Assembly (NCBI GenBank): GCA_013399855.1
Contig: VXAY01006704.1
Location: 62,001-126,000, forward strand
From: Oxyruncus cristatus
Lineage: Eukaryota > Chordata > Aves > Passeriformes > Cotingidae
Length of the DNA stretch: 64,000 nucleotides
Direction of reading: 5' to 3'
A program made the position numbers and the translations under genes. Shown here piece by piece: positions 46,801 to 58,286 of the stretch. Under the pieces are notes generated by a model. That model was not told the origin of the DNA and did not search any database. It saw only the letters and a program-made list of their open reading frames with translations. Positions within the stretch are counted from its first letter, which is position 1, and every line of letters begins with the position of its first letter.

Positions 46801-49800
46801 TTCTTGGAGACCTCTGGCAGTGACCTGTTCCTTCTTTCTGCTGTTGCTCTGCAGAAGGTTGGTCACCTCATCTGCTCAGTGCAGCTTTGATGGCGTCTGT
46901 AGGGCTACCATGGGCTCTCTGGGCTGTAGGTTTGTCAGTCATTCTTGCAGATGAATATTCTGTGTGCCAGAGGGTCTGTTTATAATTTGAATATGTGGAA
47001 AGAAATTTTAGGGAAAACTGCTCGGAGTCCTGTCCTTACTCGTCTTACCTGGTCTCATTCTTCCCACCACTGCTGTGCCCCTCACCACAACACACTGGAG
47101 TATAAAACTCCTTCACCTTCCAGAAAACTTGATTAAGTGAATAATTTCTTTTACTAATAAGGAAAGTTGTGTTTCTTTATCAATAATGACTCTTCCTCCC
47201 CCCCCCCCCCGAAATGGGCAGAGAAGGACCATTAGTGAGGTGAGATGGGCATTGGGTCACATTACATTTCTTTGTAGCTTAATGTGCTTTTGCAAGAGAA
47301 GATCAGAACAGCCTGTTTTTTTTAATATATATATATAAAATATATAAACCTGTGTGGAAGCTTTCCCTCTCTTCACAGTCTTGTCAAACACCCAGCCCAG
47401 TGCAGGTTGGATGTTCCCTTTTCCCACATTCTCTGCCTCATTCAGGATAGTTTGTGCCTTCCTCTTCCTGAGGACAGTGAGCACAGGAAGAAATTCAGGG
47501 AGGAAAACGTGCTCATTTTCTGTCTGTTCACTTGGCAAGGTGCTTGAGGCAGTTGGGTGTATTTAACATCTCCATATGCATGGGATGACCTTTGCATGGA
47601 AGTAATTCCTTGTATATATATGTATATTCCATTTACATACATGGAATAGATGTATTTTGCAAAACAGCTGTTCTGAGCTCACTCCAGCACACAGGAAAAT
47701 GCTTTGTCAGGCAGAAGGGTAACCAGGGAACTGATCTCTGCTGTAAAACAAACATAAACAGCACATGGATCTGGGGACAGCAACCTGATTTGGGAACTGT
47801 TCCTCCTGATTTGCCTGAATAGAGACAGAACGGGGGCAGGTCAGGGGATGCTCCTGCACCAGGAATGTTGGCAGACTCCACACTGGAGATCCAATGATGT
47901 TGGTATTGTTTGAGAAGGTCCAGCAACATGGGAGAGGTTGTCTACAAAAAGTTACTTCCATCACATGTGGCTCCTTTAAAGCCCCTGCCATGATAGGGTT
48001 GGAGAAATAATATTAATAATGGCTCTGTCTTAAATCTCTGGGGGCAAATGTGTGCCCATCTGTGCATAAAAGATCCCAGAAAGGATCCAATGGGAACGAA
48101 CACTTCAAGAAGTCCGTGGTACCTGGATGCAGTGCAGAGCCTTGCCCAGGAGCCAGGCCAAAGCTTTTATTGTGACATCTATTACCAAAAAGTGCCAGCA
48201 CGGCCTTTCTCCTCTTGGTGAGGAGGATATTTTCAGGATCCAGGGAAAAGAGATCCTTCTGCACCTCAAACACCTCAAGAACCAGAGGGAAAGCCCCTTC
48301 TGTTGTGAAGTGTCCAGCCCAGCTGCTGGGCAGGTAGTTGGTGATGTTGGAGGCTCCCTGTGTGTCAGAGTTGGCAGTAAAAGGCAGTTTGTGTTTGGGG
48401 GGAGAAGTATAGACCCAAAAATAAGTTAATTGAAGGTTAGCTAAACCGAGCTTGCAGATAGGCTCAGTTTATTTCCTACAAGTCCTCTCTTTCATTGGTG
48501 CTGAAAGGGACTCAAGTGTGGGAGCAAACATGCAGCACAGCTTTAGTCCAGGTAGCTCAAGGGCTGATATATCTGTGTCTTAGTAGCCCAGGCTTCAGTG
48601 CAAGGTGCACAAAGAGAATCTGAGAGGATTTGTGCATGTGCAGCATTAATTTTGGCAGCTCCTGCTTCACTGCTTCCAGTATTCAAACAAATGAGATTAA
48701 AGATCCCTTGTGTATCTTTGCTCCAACACCTTCCCTGACATTATAACAGATATACTTTCATAGAGACTTAGTGGTGATTACTGTGAAACACCTGCAATCA
48801 CCTTTTCTTCCTCTTCTGTCTATATCTGCTTATCTGTTGTTGAACTGAATTTCTTAGAGCGGGGTTTAATCTCCTTAAATTCTTGGAAAACATCTGGCAA
48901 ATAATGACTGCGAGCGTGTACAAACACTGATAAACTCCACCTGGTAGAGGCTGCTCTTCTTGCAGTGCTTTCTAGTCAGGATGGGAATCAAAACTGGAAA
49001 ACTTACCAAAGCGTATTTACTTTCCCAACTCGGGAACAGTGGCCCTGAACTCGTGGCTCTCAAACCTAAAGCCCTGAGAGTGCTGAGGCTCACCAGGAAT
49101 GCTGAATTACATCATGTGTTGTGCTTCAGTGCTGCTGCTTGTGACCCCCACAGGTTAAGTGTCCGTGTGTGTGTGTCAAGTCTGAGCCTGCAGTTGGGTG
49201 AAGCCTTGCTCTGAGGTTATGCACAAGCAATTCTGGTTTGTGTATTACTTTTATTTTGTTCACAATCTGACTCTTCTGCTTTGTTTCTGCCGTTCTAATG
49301 CGTAACATGAATTATGTCTGACTGGTTTTCTACACTAATGTGCTGCAGAGGTGTGAAAACTGTTGTAAGAGTGGCCATAACAAAGCTTCTCCCAAAACAG
49401 TAGAGTCTGCCTAGACCAGCAAAAAGTTCACCTTATTGCTAAGGAGATGAAGCTGCTACATGTGCAAAGGCTCTGCCCTTAAGCTTTCCCTCAAGACTAA
49501 ACAGCCCATCCTGGGGAGGTTAAAATAATGATACATATACAGGCTTATTCAGAGTTTAAATTTCACCTACGTCTCTCTGCCTGAGCCATATCAAAATCCA
49601 GGCACTACTGAAATCCTCAGGAGAGCCAAAGGAAGATCTGAAGACCTGAATCTGAAGGCAGCCAAGAGGCAAAGGGACTCAGGAGGAATCCAGGCAGGCT
49701 GAATATGCTGTTTAGTGCCTATTCACATCTCATGTGTTCCTTAGCCAATAACTTACATCCAAGAATGTAATATCCTCCTCCACTCTTCCCCCCTCTTGCT

Positions 49801-51751
49801 GTCCAGTCCTACAGCCCTTACTTTGAGTAATTCCCATCAAAGTCAGCTGGTTTGCTGAGTGAAGTTCAAATCTCCCTTGGCTCCGTGTTTGCAGCTTTAA
49901 GTCCTGGTAATAAAAGGGATTGAGGAACCTGCAGAGAATTGACAAACCACGGGCCAGCTCCATATCCTGCTCCCTGCCTCATCAGCCCTTTTCTGAAGGA
50001 AAGGTAACTCGCTGTCCAGCCTTCCCAAGCCCAGCAGAGAGACCTTAAACTGCTACTTTTCAACTAAAGATCTGCCTTGAGATTCCCTTCCTTGAAGCCT
50101 CAGAATAAATTATGTAGTTCCAGTCCAAGAAGGGCAGTTAATGAGATTCATTCTCATGACTGACAGTCCTTCTTGACAGTCTTCATCACATCCCTCTGAT
50201 GAGCTCCTGACAACAGTTTCCAAGGCAGTAAATTAGAACTGGACATAAAGCCTTCAGTGGGAAGTGAGGGCACAGTTTTGTGCTTACCAACCCCAAATGC
50301 AGGAAGAGGCAGTTTGAAGCCATACACTTACCAGGCTTAGCTTGAGCAATGATTCAGGCTTCCAAGAAAGATACTGCTTAAGTGGTTCTATTGCTCTAAA
50401 TGGGACTAAAGTTCAGATTTTATCAAAGCATTGACATTTCTAAACATATCCTAAACGTACACTTCATCGAGATTATTAGACTGTAGCCTAAGTTGTTGCA
50501 TTCCTGACTTCAGTACAGAGCCTAAGGTGTGTGCTAAACCCAAAGGGCCAATGCCTTGGAAGCACATTAGCTATTGTAGTTGTTTCCTGTGTCCTGAGCT
50601 GCTTTAATATCGTAGCTGGGCCTTTTCTCCCTGCAATGTTGGTGCTTGGGGGGTTTGAAATTGCTGATTTTTTGATTGTCCAAGTCTGAGGGTGTGTGTT
50701 GATGTGGTGCATTGAAGATGAACCCAACTGGAGCAGGTGAGAAAGCCCATCTCCCAGATTTTGGGGCCTGGCCAGACAAGCTTGAAGCAAAGCACTGTGC
50801 TTCTACTGAGGGGCTTGAACTGTATCATTTATCCTGAGCAGCTTCAAGCTCTGGGAATTGATAGCAGTGTGAATCCGTGTCTGGATCCAATAAAGGTGGC
50901 TTTAGATCAGCCTTAAATACAGGCATTTCTGAGACATCTCATTGCAAGGGATGGGAATAGGAAATGCCAACTCTAATGCAGCTTTCTCTTCTCCCTACTA
51001 ATTGTTTTAGCTAATGAGGGAGATGGAAGCACTCACGGTGTTTAAGCCTAGAGGGCTGAATCCCAGCAGAGTTGACTCAGCTATTCATCTTTGCAAAGCA
51101 GAGAAGCTTGGTGGTGTGTGTAGTAGGAAATGAAAAAAAAAAAAAGAGAGGCTTTCCATGATGGAAAAAAACCTGCATTTCAATAAACCTAAAATAATAA
51201 ACATAAAAATATCCTGCCTCGACAGAAGGGGGCAAAAATATTGTTAGAAATGGTGTGTGTTTGGAATTCCTATTTTAACAGTTTTGACCAAGCTTAAAAT
51301 AAAATGGTAACATCCAGAGAATAAAAGAATCCCCAGAAGAAGGAGGGGAAGCTGCTGAGTGGTGCCTGTGCTGCAGCCCCACTGCAGAGCAAGGGATGGT
51401 CTGAGTGCACCATTGTTGCCTCTGTAACAGCTCCCACTACAGCTTTTTAATTTCCTATAGCTGGAGCTGCTGCAGGGGATTATCTGGCATCTTTCATCCA
51501 TGCTGCTTTTATTTACTTCTCTAAAACACTTATCTACATGTAGCAGCCTCTCGTTTTCTGGCCCCGTGACAAACATCCTTGCGGTGGCACAAGGGAGCTG
51601 CTCGTGTGGCGGGGCAGAGGAAGGTGCTGTTTGTGGAGCTGGATGACAGGAGCATGGCCCAGCTGGGACATCCCCGTGTGACCTGTCAGGCCAAGAACGA
51701 GCTTTTTTAGACTACAGAGGGGTTGTACCAACATTGTCACATTCAAAACCC
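43833..51751. other. long non-coding stretch without recognised genes
   Basis: No CR1, LTR or SINE is recognised over about 7.9 kb. Simple tracts: T16 at 44227-44242, A14 at 46101-46114, C13 at 47198-47210, TA-rich at about 47325-47346 and 47611-47626, TG at about 49164-49178 and A13 at 51133-51145. Open frames are at most 150 codons with no recognisable protein. Confidence 0.5.
47198..47210. repeat. poly-C tract, 13 bases
   Basis: An uninterrupted C13 run, preceded by TCTTCCT and followed by GAAATGG. Long C runs are rarer than A/T runs in this window and are prone to length error. Confidence 0.9.
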
Positions 51752-51876
51752 CTGAGATTAGCTAATAATGCCAAGGTGGTGGGATTGATCCCCCTGTGGG
51801 CCATTCGCTTAAGAGTTGGCCTTGATGATCCTTGTGGGTCCCTTCCACCTCAGAATATTCTGTGGCTCTGTGAAGT
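51752..51876 (+). mobile_element. TguSINE1-like SINE: tRNA-Ile head with CR1 tail
   Basis: The head AGCTAATAATGCCAAGGTGG, TGGGATTGATCCCCCTGTGG and GCCA (51760-51803) follows the 3' half of a tRNA-Ile gene: anticodon loop CTAATAA, variable region AACGCCAAGG, T-arm/box B GGTTCGATCC and acceptor GGGCCA. After a short linker (TTCGCTTAAGAGTTGG) comes a CR1 terminus, CTTGATGATCCTTGTGGGTC, CCTTCCACCTCAGAATATTC and TGTGGCTCTGTGAAG. A tRNA-Ile head fused to a CR1 tail is the structure of TguSINE1, known from passerine birds. The 5' half of the tRNA, including box A, is missing, so this copy is 5'-truncated. It is not a functional tRNA gene. Confidence 0.85.
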
Positions 51877-51908
51877 CATTGGTGAATATGCAGAAGCCCG
51901 TGAAATAT

Positions 51909-51946
51909 GTGAAATTGGTGTAAATACGTGAAATTGGTGTAAATAC
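51909..51946. repeat. 19-bp tandem repeat, two copies
   Basis: The unit GTGAAATTGGTGTAAATAC occurs at 51909-51927 and 51928-51946, with a partial unit GTGAAATAT just before (51900-51908) and a partial unit GTAAAAGC just after. It begins 33 bp past the SINE tail. Confidence 0.92.
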
Positions 51947-54900
51947 GTAAAAGCCTGTGAGTAACTATCATCTGACCCACGGGATGTGGTGGTGCAGGGT
52001 GAGCTCTGACTGCCTGATGCTTTGCGTCCTCGCCATGGTCTTGTGCTGGTGCTGAGCAGTAATTTCTACATCTGTGCAAACTGAAGTACTTAAGTATGGA
52101 ATATGTATGTCTGGATTGAGAGGTTACTGCTTGGGAAAATAAATTATGCTTGGCAGTGCTGGCTCGAAGTTGGTTTGGGAGGCTCTCCCTGGTTTGGGAG
52201 GGCAGATGCTCTTTGCTCCCTCTTTGCCCATGGATTTGGATGTGCCTTGTAGCAACTCTGTCGAGTCTGTGCATCAGCAGCATCAGGATGGCACCTGGAT
52301 GCAGTGGAAAAATGAGTTCTTTTATCTACTTTTTCATGCACACCTCCGCAGGGAACTGGCCAAAGCCTGGAGCTTTCTCCAGGCACCTGGGGGTTATTTA
52401 GGTACCTTCTCTTGATTTTTTTTTTTTTTCCTTTAAAAGCTTGTATTTCATGTGTCTTTTGTAGTTGTAACTCCATTATAGGAAGACCAGGGGACTTCTC
52501 TAGCAGGCATCTTTCTGGATGGGATGCTGTAGGTCAGAGGCAAAGCCCTTTTCCCTATATATATTTTTCTTTACAAATATCCCATTCTGGTTATATTCCC
52601 TTTGCCCCTGAGTGCTGACGTCTCACACGTGTTTATTTTCCTCCTTTTCCTTCAGGGACTCCCAGGAATGTGCCTATTTTCAGCAGGGAGAGGTGCCATT
52701 GTAGCAAGTGTCATGTTTACCCTGTGACCCTTGTTTCTGAAAATGGAAGAATTTCCAAGGAGGAGCAGGGGTGTCTTAAGGGGAATCCACTTGATCTGTC
52801 CCCATAGGCTTTCATGTTTTCTTACCCTCTGGGAGGGGGGTTCTCCCTCTAGTCAGAATTGTGGATTGACAGAGCTATTTTTTGTTCTTAGCTGGTTTTG
52901 AGAGAAGCCAAAAATGGTGGTTTCCATTAGTCATTTCCCAAGTTCTCCGTGTAAAGGCCATGGCAGGGCAGGAATCTGGCCCTCAGCCCATTGCCAGGAT
53001 CCAGAAATCTGGGTGGGGGACTCTCCCTACAGACTGTACATTAAGGGGAATTCCTTTCCAGGGGTGAGGGTTCACATTTTTCCTTTGGGGCTGTGGAATT
53101 GTCCTGTCCCTTCATCAAGAGACTGAACTATGCTAAGCAGCTTCCTCAAGTTTGCCATGTCAGGGGCTCCCAGAATTTCATAGACTTTGCACGAAGTAAA
53201 AGAATCCTCATGGATTTAACCAATACAGAGTAAGGCCACTCCAGAGTATGCATCTCTTCCTCTTTTGATTTCTGTTCTGATTGTTTGATGTTCACAAAAC
53301 TGTGGTTAATTATTTATTTTTTTCCTCCTTTTTTCTGTTGCTTTTCAGTTTCCTGGTGCAAGAATAGGGTCAGGCACTACAAAGCAGCTCAAAGGCTGTT
53401 TGTCAAAATCTTGCAGGCCAAGTTGGCAGACAGGAATGGCATAAGGGTAGGAGGAACATTCAAGTGTTTTAATTCCGTGAGCCTGATGATCAGTGCTGTG
53501 CCATTGAGTCATAAACTGCATGGAACATCCATCTGAGCAAAGACTTTATTTGTTCTCTGAAATGCTTTGCATGTTCTGAAGTGATAATGGCATTAATAGT
53601 AATAAAAAGGTATATTAAGTTATGGAGATGGTCTCTTTAGAGCAGAGAATACACTGACTGTGGGAGAGAGAACCCTGTTGCCAAGTGGTGACCTGGTATT
53701 GTATGTTCTTGTATTACTATCTATACTTTATAGCTGTGGGTGTATTTTTCTTGCTTATTTGTTGCTGCTTGAACATTTTTGTCCAGAATATGCCAGGAGG
53801 CATCAGACCAATCATATTAGTCATAACTGAGCAGAATCCTCACACTCACCTCTTCTTTCTTGACACCATCGAAGCCTGTTGGAGCTGAATAGGCAGAAAC
53901 TCTTGGTGACACAGAACAGATTCAAGCCACTTGTGTGACTTGAACTGGCCGTGAAGTGGCTCCAGACCCCCCTGAGCAGAGCAGACCTACCTGTGCTGCT
54001 GCCTCGGGGTTGTTTCCTGGCAGGAGAAGGGGAATCTCCCCCTCAATCTCAGCAAATTCCCAATACTGTTGTACCAAGTTGCATATTTGGAGCTCTGGAG
54101 AGTTTTCTTTCTCTTTGCCTGCTTTAAATGTGTGATATTACAGCGTAAGGGTGGATATCAAGTTTTTCTTTGTGCTGAAAGATAAGCATATAAAGCTCTA
54201 GAATAATACAGAGCTGGAAGCCATGAAGGGGGGCACAGTTCTCCTTAGCACTGTGCAAGGAAGATTTTTTCACTGATTCTCCAATCTACAGAAATTGTGA
54301 GGCATTTCCAAGAAAGATACAAAAAAATCAGCTTGCCAGAAGAGCCCCATACTGAAATAGATATTTTTGAGTGCTTACAAAAGGGGAAAAAAAAAATCAC
54401 TGAGAAATTACCACAAAGTCTCTGGAGTCAAATATACGATTCCTACTTCCCCTACTGCCCATGCAGGTCTTTCTTCCTCTTAATTTCATTCTTTCATGCT
54501 CCTTCTAATTCCTTTTAATGACATTATTTACCTGGCCCTGTGGCTTCTTAACAACTCAAAGCCACAGAAACTGTTGCTCTGCTGTTTTCCAGACTTTAGC
54601 TGAAGCAGAGTGAAAGCTGATCCTCCTTGTAGAAGTGAGAGCACCATCACACAACCAGTTTTTCAGCCTGTGTGGTTCCAAGTCACCTCTGTGGTGAGCC
54701 CAGCACATGTTCCAGCTCCACTGGGCTGTGAATAAGGATATCCAAGGGAAAAATAAAAAAAAAAAAAAAAAAAAGTGGGACGTGAGCTTTAGCTCAGTGA
54801 AAATGCCTCAAATTTTCTGGAAGTGCAGAATAAAAGAAGTGATACATATTTTATGTTTTAAGAAAGCCAGCATTGGTCCTCTTAATTTAAGTAATTTTTC

Positions 54901-55169
54901 ATGTAGCTAAAATTTATCACAGGGAAAGCAAAGACTTCAGCTGGTAAAAATTAGTGTATTTCCATAGAAGAATGAATCTGCCCTGGCTTATTCCAGCCCA
55001 GGCTTTGACTCCCTACAAATAGTGGAATTGCGAGGTGGGGATGGAAGGAAGGAAGGAATTAGCCGAGCTGCAGCTTGGCAGAGCCCACTGTGGTGTTTTC
55101 AAGAATCCCGAATGCTCGAGCCCAGAATGGGCCAAAACCCTCATTACAACCAGTATTAACAACTTAATG
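51947..55169. other. non-coding sequence, no recognised feature
   Basis: Unique sequence with T14 at 52416-52429 and A20 at 54755-54774. Open frames stay under 90 codons on the plus strand. No exon or repeat family is recognised. Confidence 0.5.
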
Positions 55170-55660
55170 CCTCTCCAGTTGTGAAGAGGTCGCAAATCAC
55201 CCCTGCCTTGCTTTCAGAGCGTGGGTTGTGTTTGCAGTTCCTGGAGGCAGCTCTGAGGGGTGTCCCGCTGGGGCTCCGGGCCCAAATCTGTTTCCCATTC
55301 CCAGAGCCCGCGGTGTGCTCGGTCACCCGAGGGACGTGGGACACTTTCTGCTCCCCCATCAGGGGCAACCAAAGAATTTTAAGCATGAGATTAATTAGTA
55401 CCCACCCTGCCTAATTATGCTAATGGAGCTGCAGGTGCTTGACGTGGATAAAACCTGGACTTCTCCAGGGCAGGAACGTTTATTAGTGTTGTTTTGCCAC
55501 GGACGGGACCCCTGTGGTGGTTGGCACCGTAGAAATGCTGAAGAGACATCCCCTGCTCCAAAGCATTTACGATCCCAGGGATTTGGAATCCTATTGTTAG
55601 CAGCCACAATGCATCGTGCCTCAGAACTGTAACACAATGTTCACGGGGCAGAAACAAAGA
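55170..55660. other. candidate regulatory element, CpG-bearing with homeodomain cores
   Basis: CpG dinucleotides are denser here than in most of the window (for example near 55190, 55218, 55268, 55308-55335). The centre (55390-55430) holds ATTAATTAG and CTAATTATGCTAAT, a cluster of TAAT cores with an octamer-like ATGCTAAT. No repeat signature or coding frame explains it. Read as an enhancer candidate on composition alone. Confidence 0.3.
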
Positions 55661-57464
55661 TGCGCTGAGAGACACAGTGAAAATCTGTCGGAAACACTCA
55701 CCCTGCTCTGCACAAGTGACCTTCGGAGGTGCTGGCACGGAGAGAGGCTTGGAAGGGGTAGGGAAAGGACGTTGCCTTTTTAGTTTGCCTGTGTCCTGTC
55801 TCTGAAACCAGCCAGTTTTACACCTGAGCTCTTCGCTTCCCACCCTCGTGTCCGCCCAGGAAAGTTACTTGGCATGATGGATGTTTTCAAGCCTGACGGG
55901 ATATAAACTGTGACTGCTGCTCGTGTGCATTTGTCTGTGAGCACATCAAACTGGATTGTCTTTGGGTTTCCATAAGAACTTCCAATTTATTGGTTTTTTT
56001 TCCCGGTTGTCCTTCACAGTTTTCTGTATGTTTGGGAGTCATTGTGACAAATATATTGGGTTTTTGTGTTGAGTAGATGTGGGGATCTCAGGTTTTCCAA
56101 AGGAAACGTGCTGCTTAGTTGCCCTGGAGAAGCTGCATGGATGAATCAGATCCCCATCTCTCTATTTCCTACAAGTCTGACGTATCTAGTTACAGTTTGC
56201 ACTAAGTGGTACAACCTCAATTTTCCCCTCCCTGAGACAGAAGCAAACAACCCCAAATAGAAAAGAAAAAGGTAATCTCAGAAAGATTTCGTCTTTGATG
56301 GTTTTGATTAAAAGACAGAGGATTTTGTGGGGAAAGACTCACTTCTGGTCATCACAGTCTTCTGTAGGAAAGAAACAGAAGCCCTGCTTGTTTAATTTCC
56401 AGAAGGTTCTTGGCCTTTGTATTTTTCCCAAAGACGTAGATAATTTATTCATTTATTTATTTATTTTACTCCACAGTTCTGAAAAATCCTCTTCCAGAAC
56501 TGTGTTTTAGAGACCGGAAAAGTGAGGATTGAGACTCTTGAGAGTAACCTGTAGTCGGGAAACTCAAAAGCATCCTTTAAGAAATGTAGGTGCTCTGCTT
56601 CATTTAATTAAATGCAGTATGGGAACGGGCTCTGTGAAGTATCATTTATCTGTCCGGGTTCTGTAAAGGAATGAGACAATTTAAAGGTATGCTAATCTTC
56701 CCCATTATTCTGAAGCTAAGCTTTCAGTAAGAAAAACTGCCCTTCAAAGGCAAGTGTCATAGTTAACACCTCTTTATAAAAGATAAATGATAATGGAAGA
56801 GGAAAACAATTACCATAGTACTTTGAGCCACCAGGAAAACCCTTGTGGATGAGGCAGAGGTTCTTAGTGGAAGATCATAACAGACAATGCATCATAAAAC
56901 AAACAACCAAGAATGAGGAAAAGCTGAACTTAACAGAAAATTATTTCCTTTTATTTTCATTTCACTTGACTTATTTTCCTGTGGCAATCAAAATTGATGT
57001 CTCTGGCGGAATTAGCATGTTTGTGACTATCTTTTGCTGTCGTAAATGTACTTTTAAAAAGAGATTTAAGAGCCCACCAGAGCTCTGAATCACCCTGTGG
57101 ACAATCTTTTCTCTTGCACTATTGATTCTTAGGCAGAGAAACTTTCTCTGGTCCAGGCTGGTTTGATGCCTCTATTGTGTCCTGCTGTGCAATCTTCGAG
57201 CTGAAATTTTCAAGAGACCCAGTGGGGATTCCACATTTTTGGCAAGAATTGGCCATAAAAATACCTTAGACCCATTTGATGTTTCCATCCTTTATGTGTT
57301 TCATTGTCTGTTATCTCAGCACGAGCTGGCACTGGCAGGGGTCGGGTCAGAAGACCCAGATCCAACGAAGTGCTCTGGCATATGATTGCATTTAAACAGA
57401 GAATAGGAGTGGCTTCAAACCCTATGGATTAGGGAAAGGGATGATGTTGGTCAAAGCAATGAAC
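55661..57464. other. non-coding sequence, no recognised feature
   Basis: Unique, AT-leaning sequence with an (ATTT)n stretch at 56447-56467. No exon or repeat family is recognised. Confidence 0.5.
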
Positions 57465-57560
57465 CCCAGAGCCTTGGATACGGATGGTGGGTCTGCCACA
57501 GCATCCCTGTGTGACCTTGCAGAACACCTGACCTTGCTGTGCGTGCCTGTTAATCAATAT
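57465..57560 (+). mobile_element. MIR-like (CORE-SINE) fragment, core region
   Basis: The plus strand TGGGTCTGCCACAGCATCCC, TGTGTGACCTTGCAGAACAC and CTGACCTTGCTGTGCGTGCC (57488-57547) follows the MIR core CTCTGCCACTTA-TAGCTGTG, TGACCTTGGGCAAGTCACTT and AACCTCTCTGTGCCTCAG. The block CTGTGTGACCTTG is identical over 13 bases. Head and tail are too diverged to delimit. It lies about 160 bp upstream of the CR1 at 57720. Confidence 0.55.
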
Positions 57561-57719
57561 TTTCTTTATGTCTTAGTTTCTGAGGGATTCAAAAGCAGGT
57601 ATTTAGTCCTCCTGTGAGCTTTATCAAGTGAAATCTTCTCAATTGCAATAAAGCACACAGTTGTTGGGAAGTGTCTGCAGGCAATAAGTGTTGGCAGCCC
57701 AGAACCACCCCCGTGCCCT

Positions 57720-58286
57720 GGGCTGATCCCCCAGCGTGGGCAGCAGGAGAGGGGGGAGTTCTGCCCCTCTGCCCCCCCTCAGGTGAGACCCCCCTGCAGA
57801 GCTGCTCCAGCCCTGGGGAACAGCACAGCAAGGACATGGAGCTGCTGGAGAGAGTCCAGAGGAGGCACCAAGAGGATCAGAGGGATGGAGCAGCTCTGCT
57901 GGGAGGAAAGGCTGAGAGAGTCAGGATTGTTCAGCCTGGTCTTTAGGATGACCCTAATTGTGGCCTTCCAGGACATGAAGGGAACCCACAAGAAAGATGG
58001 AGAGAGACTATTTCCAAGGGCTTGGAGTGACAGGACAAGGGGGAATGGCTTCAAACTAACAGGGGACAGGGTTAGGCGGAATATTGGGAAGAAACTCTTG
58101 GTTGTGAGACCCTTGGCACAGGTTGCCCAGAGGAACTGTGGCTGCCCCATCCCTGGAAGTGTCCAAGGCCAGACTGGACAGGGCTTGGAGCAACCTGGGC
58201 TGGTGGAAGGTGTCCCTGCCCATGGCACTGGGGTTGAGACAGGATGATCTTTAAGTTCCCTTCCAAACCAGGCCATTCTGTGGTTC
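57720..58286 (+). mobile_element. CR1 LINE, ~570-bp 3' fragment
   Basis: The plus strand gives CR1 landmarks in order: GCGTGGGCAGCAGGAGAGGG near 57734, GGTGAGACCCCCCTGCAGAG at 57782, GACATGGAGCTGCTGGAGAG, GATCAGAGGGATGGAGCAGC, GACAAGGGGGAATGGCTTCA, GCTGCCCCATCCCTGGAAGT, GGTGTCCCTGCCCATGGCAC and a terminus CCATTCTGTGGTTC. One frame preserves the end of ORF2 as RTRGNGFKLTGDRVRRNIGK, then shifts. The 287-codon minus-strand open frame here is antisense to the element and not a gene. Subfamily resembles the copy at 40219. Confidence 0.96.

Noticed and set aside
51752..51803. A tRNA-Ile gene
   Set aside because: The 5' half with box A is absent, the T-arm is mutated and a CR1 tail is attached, so it is a SINE head and not a tRNA gene.
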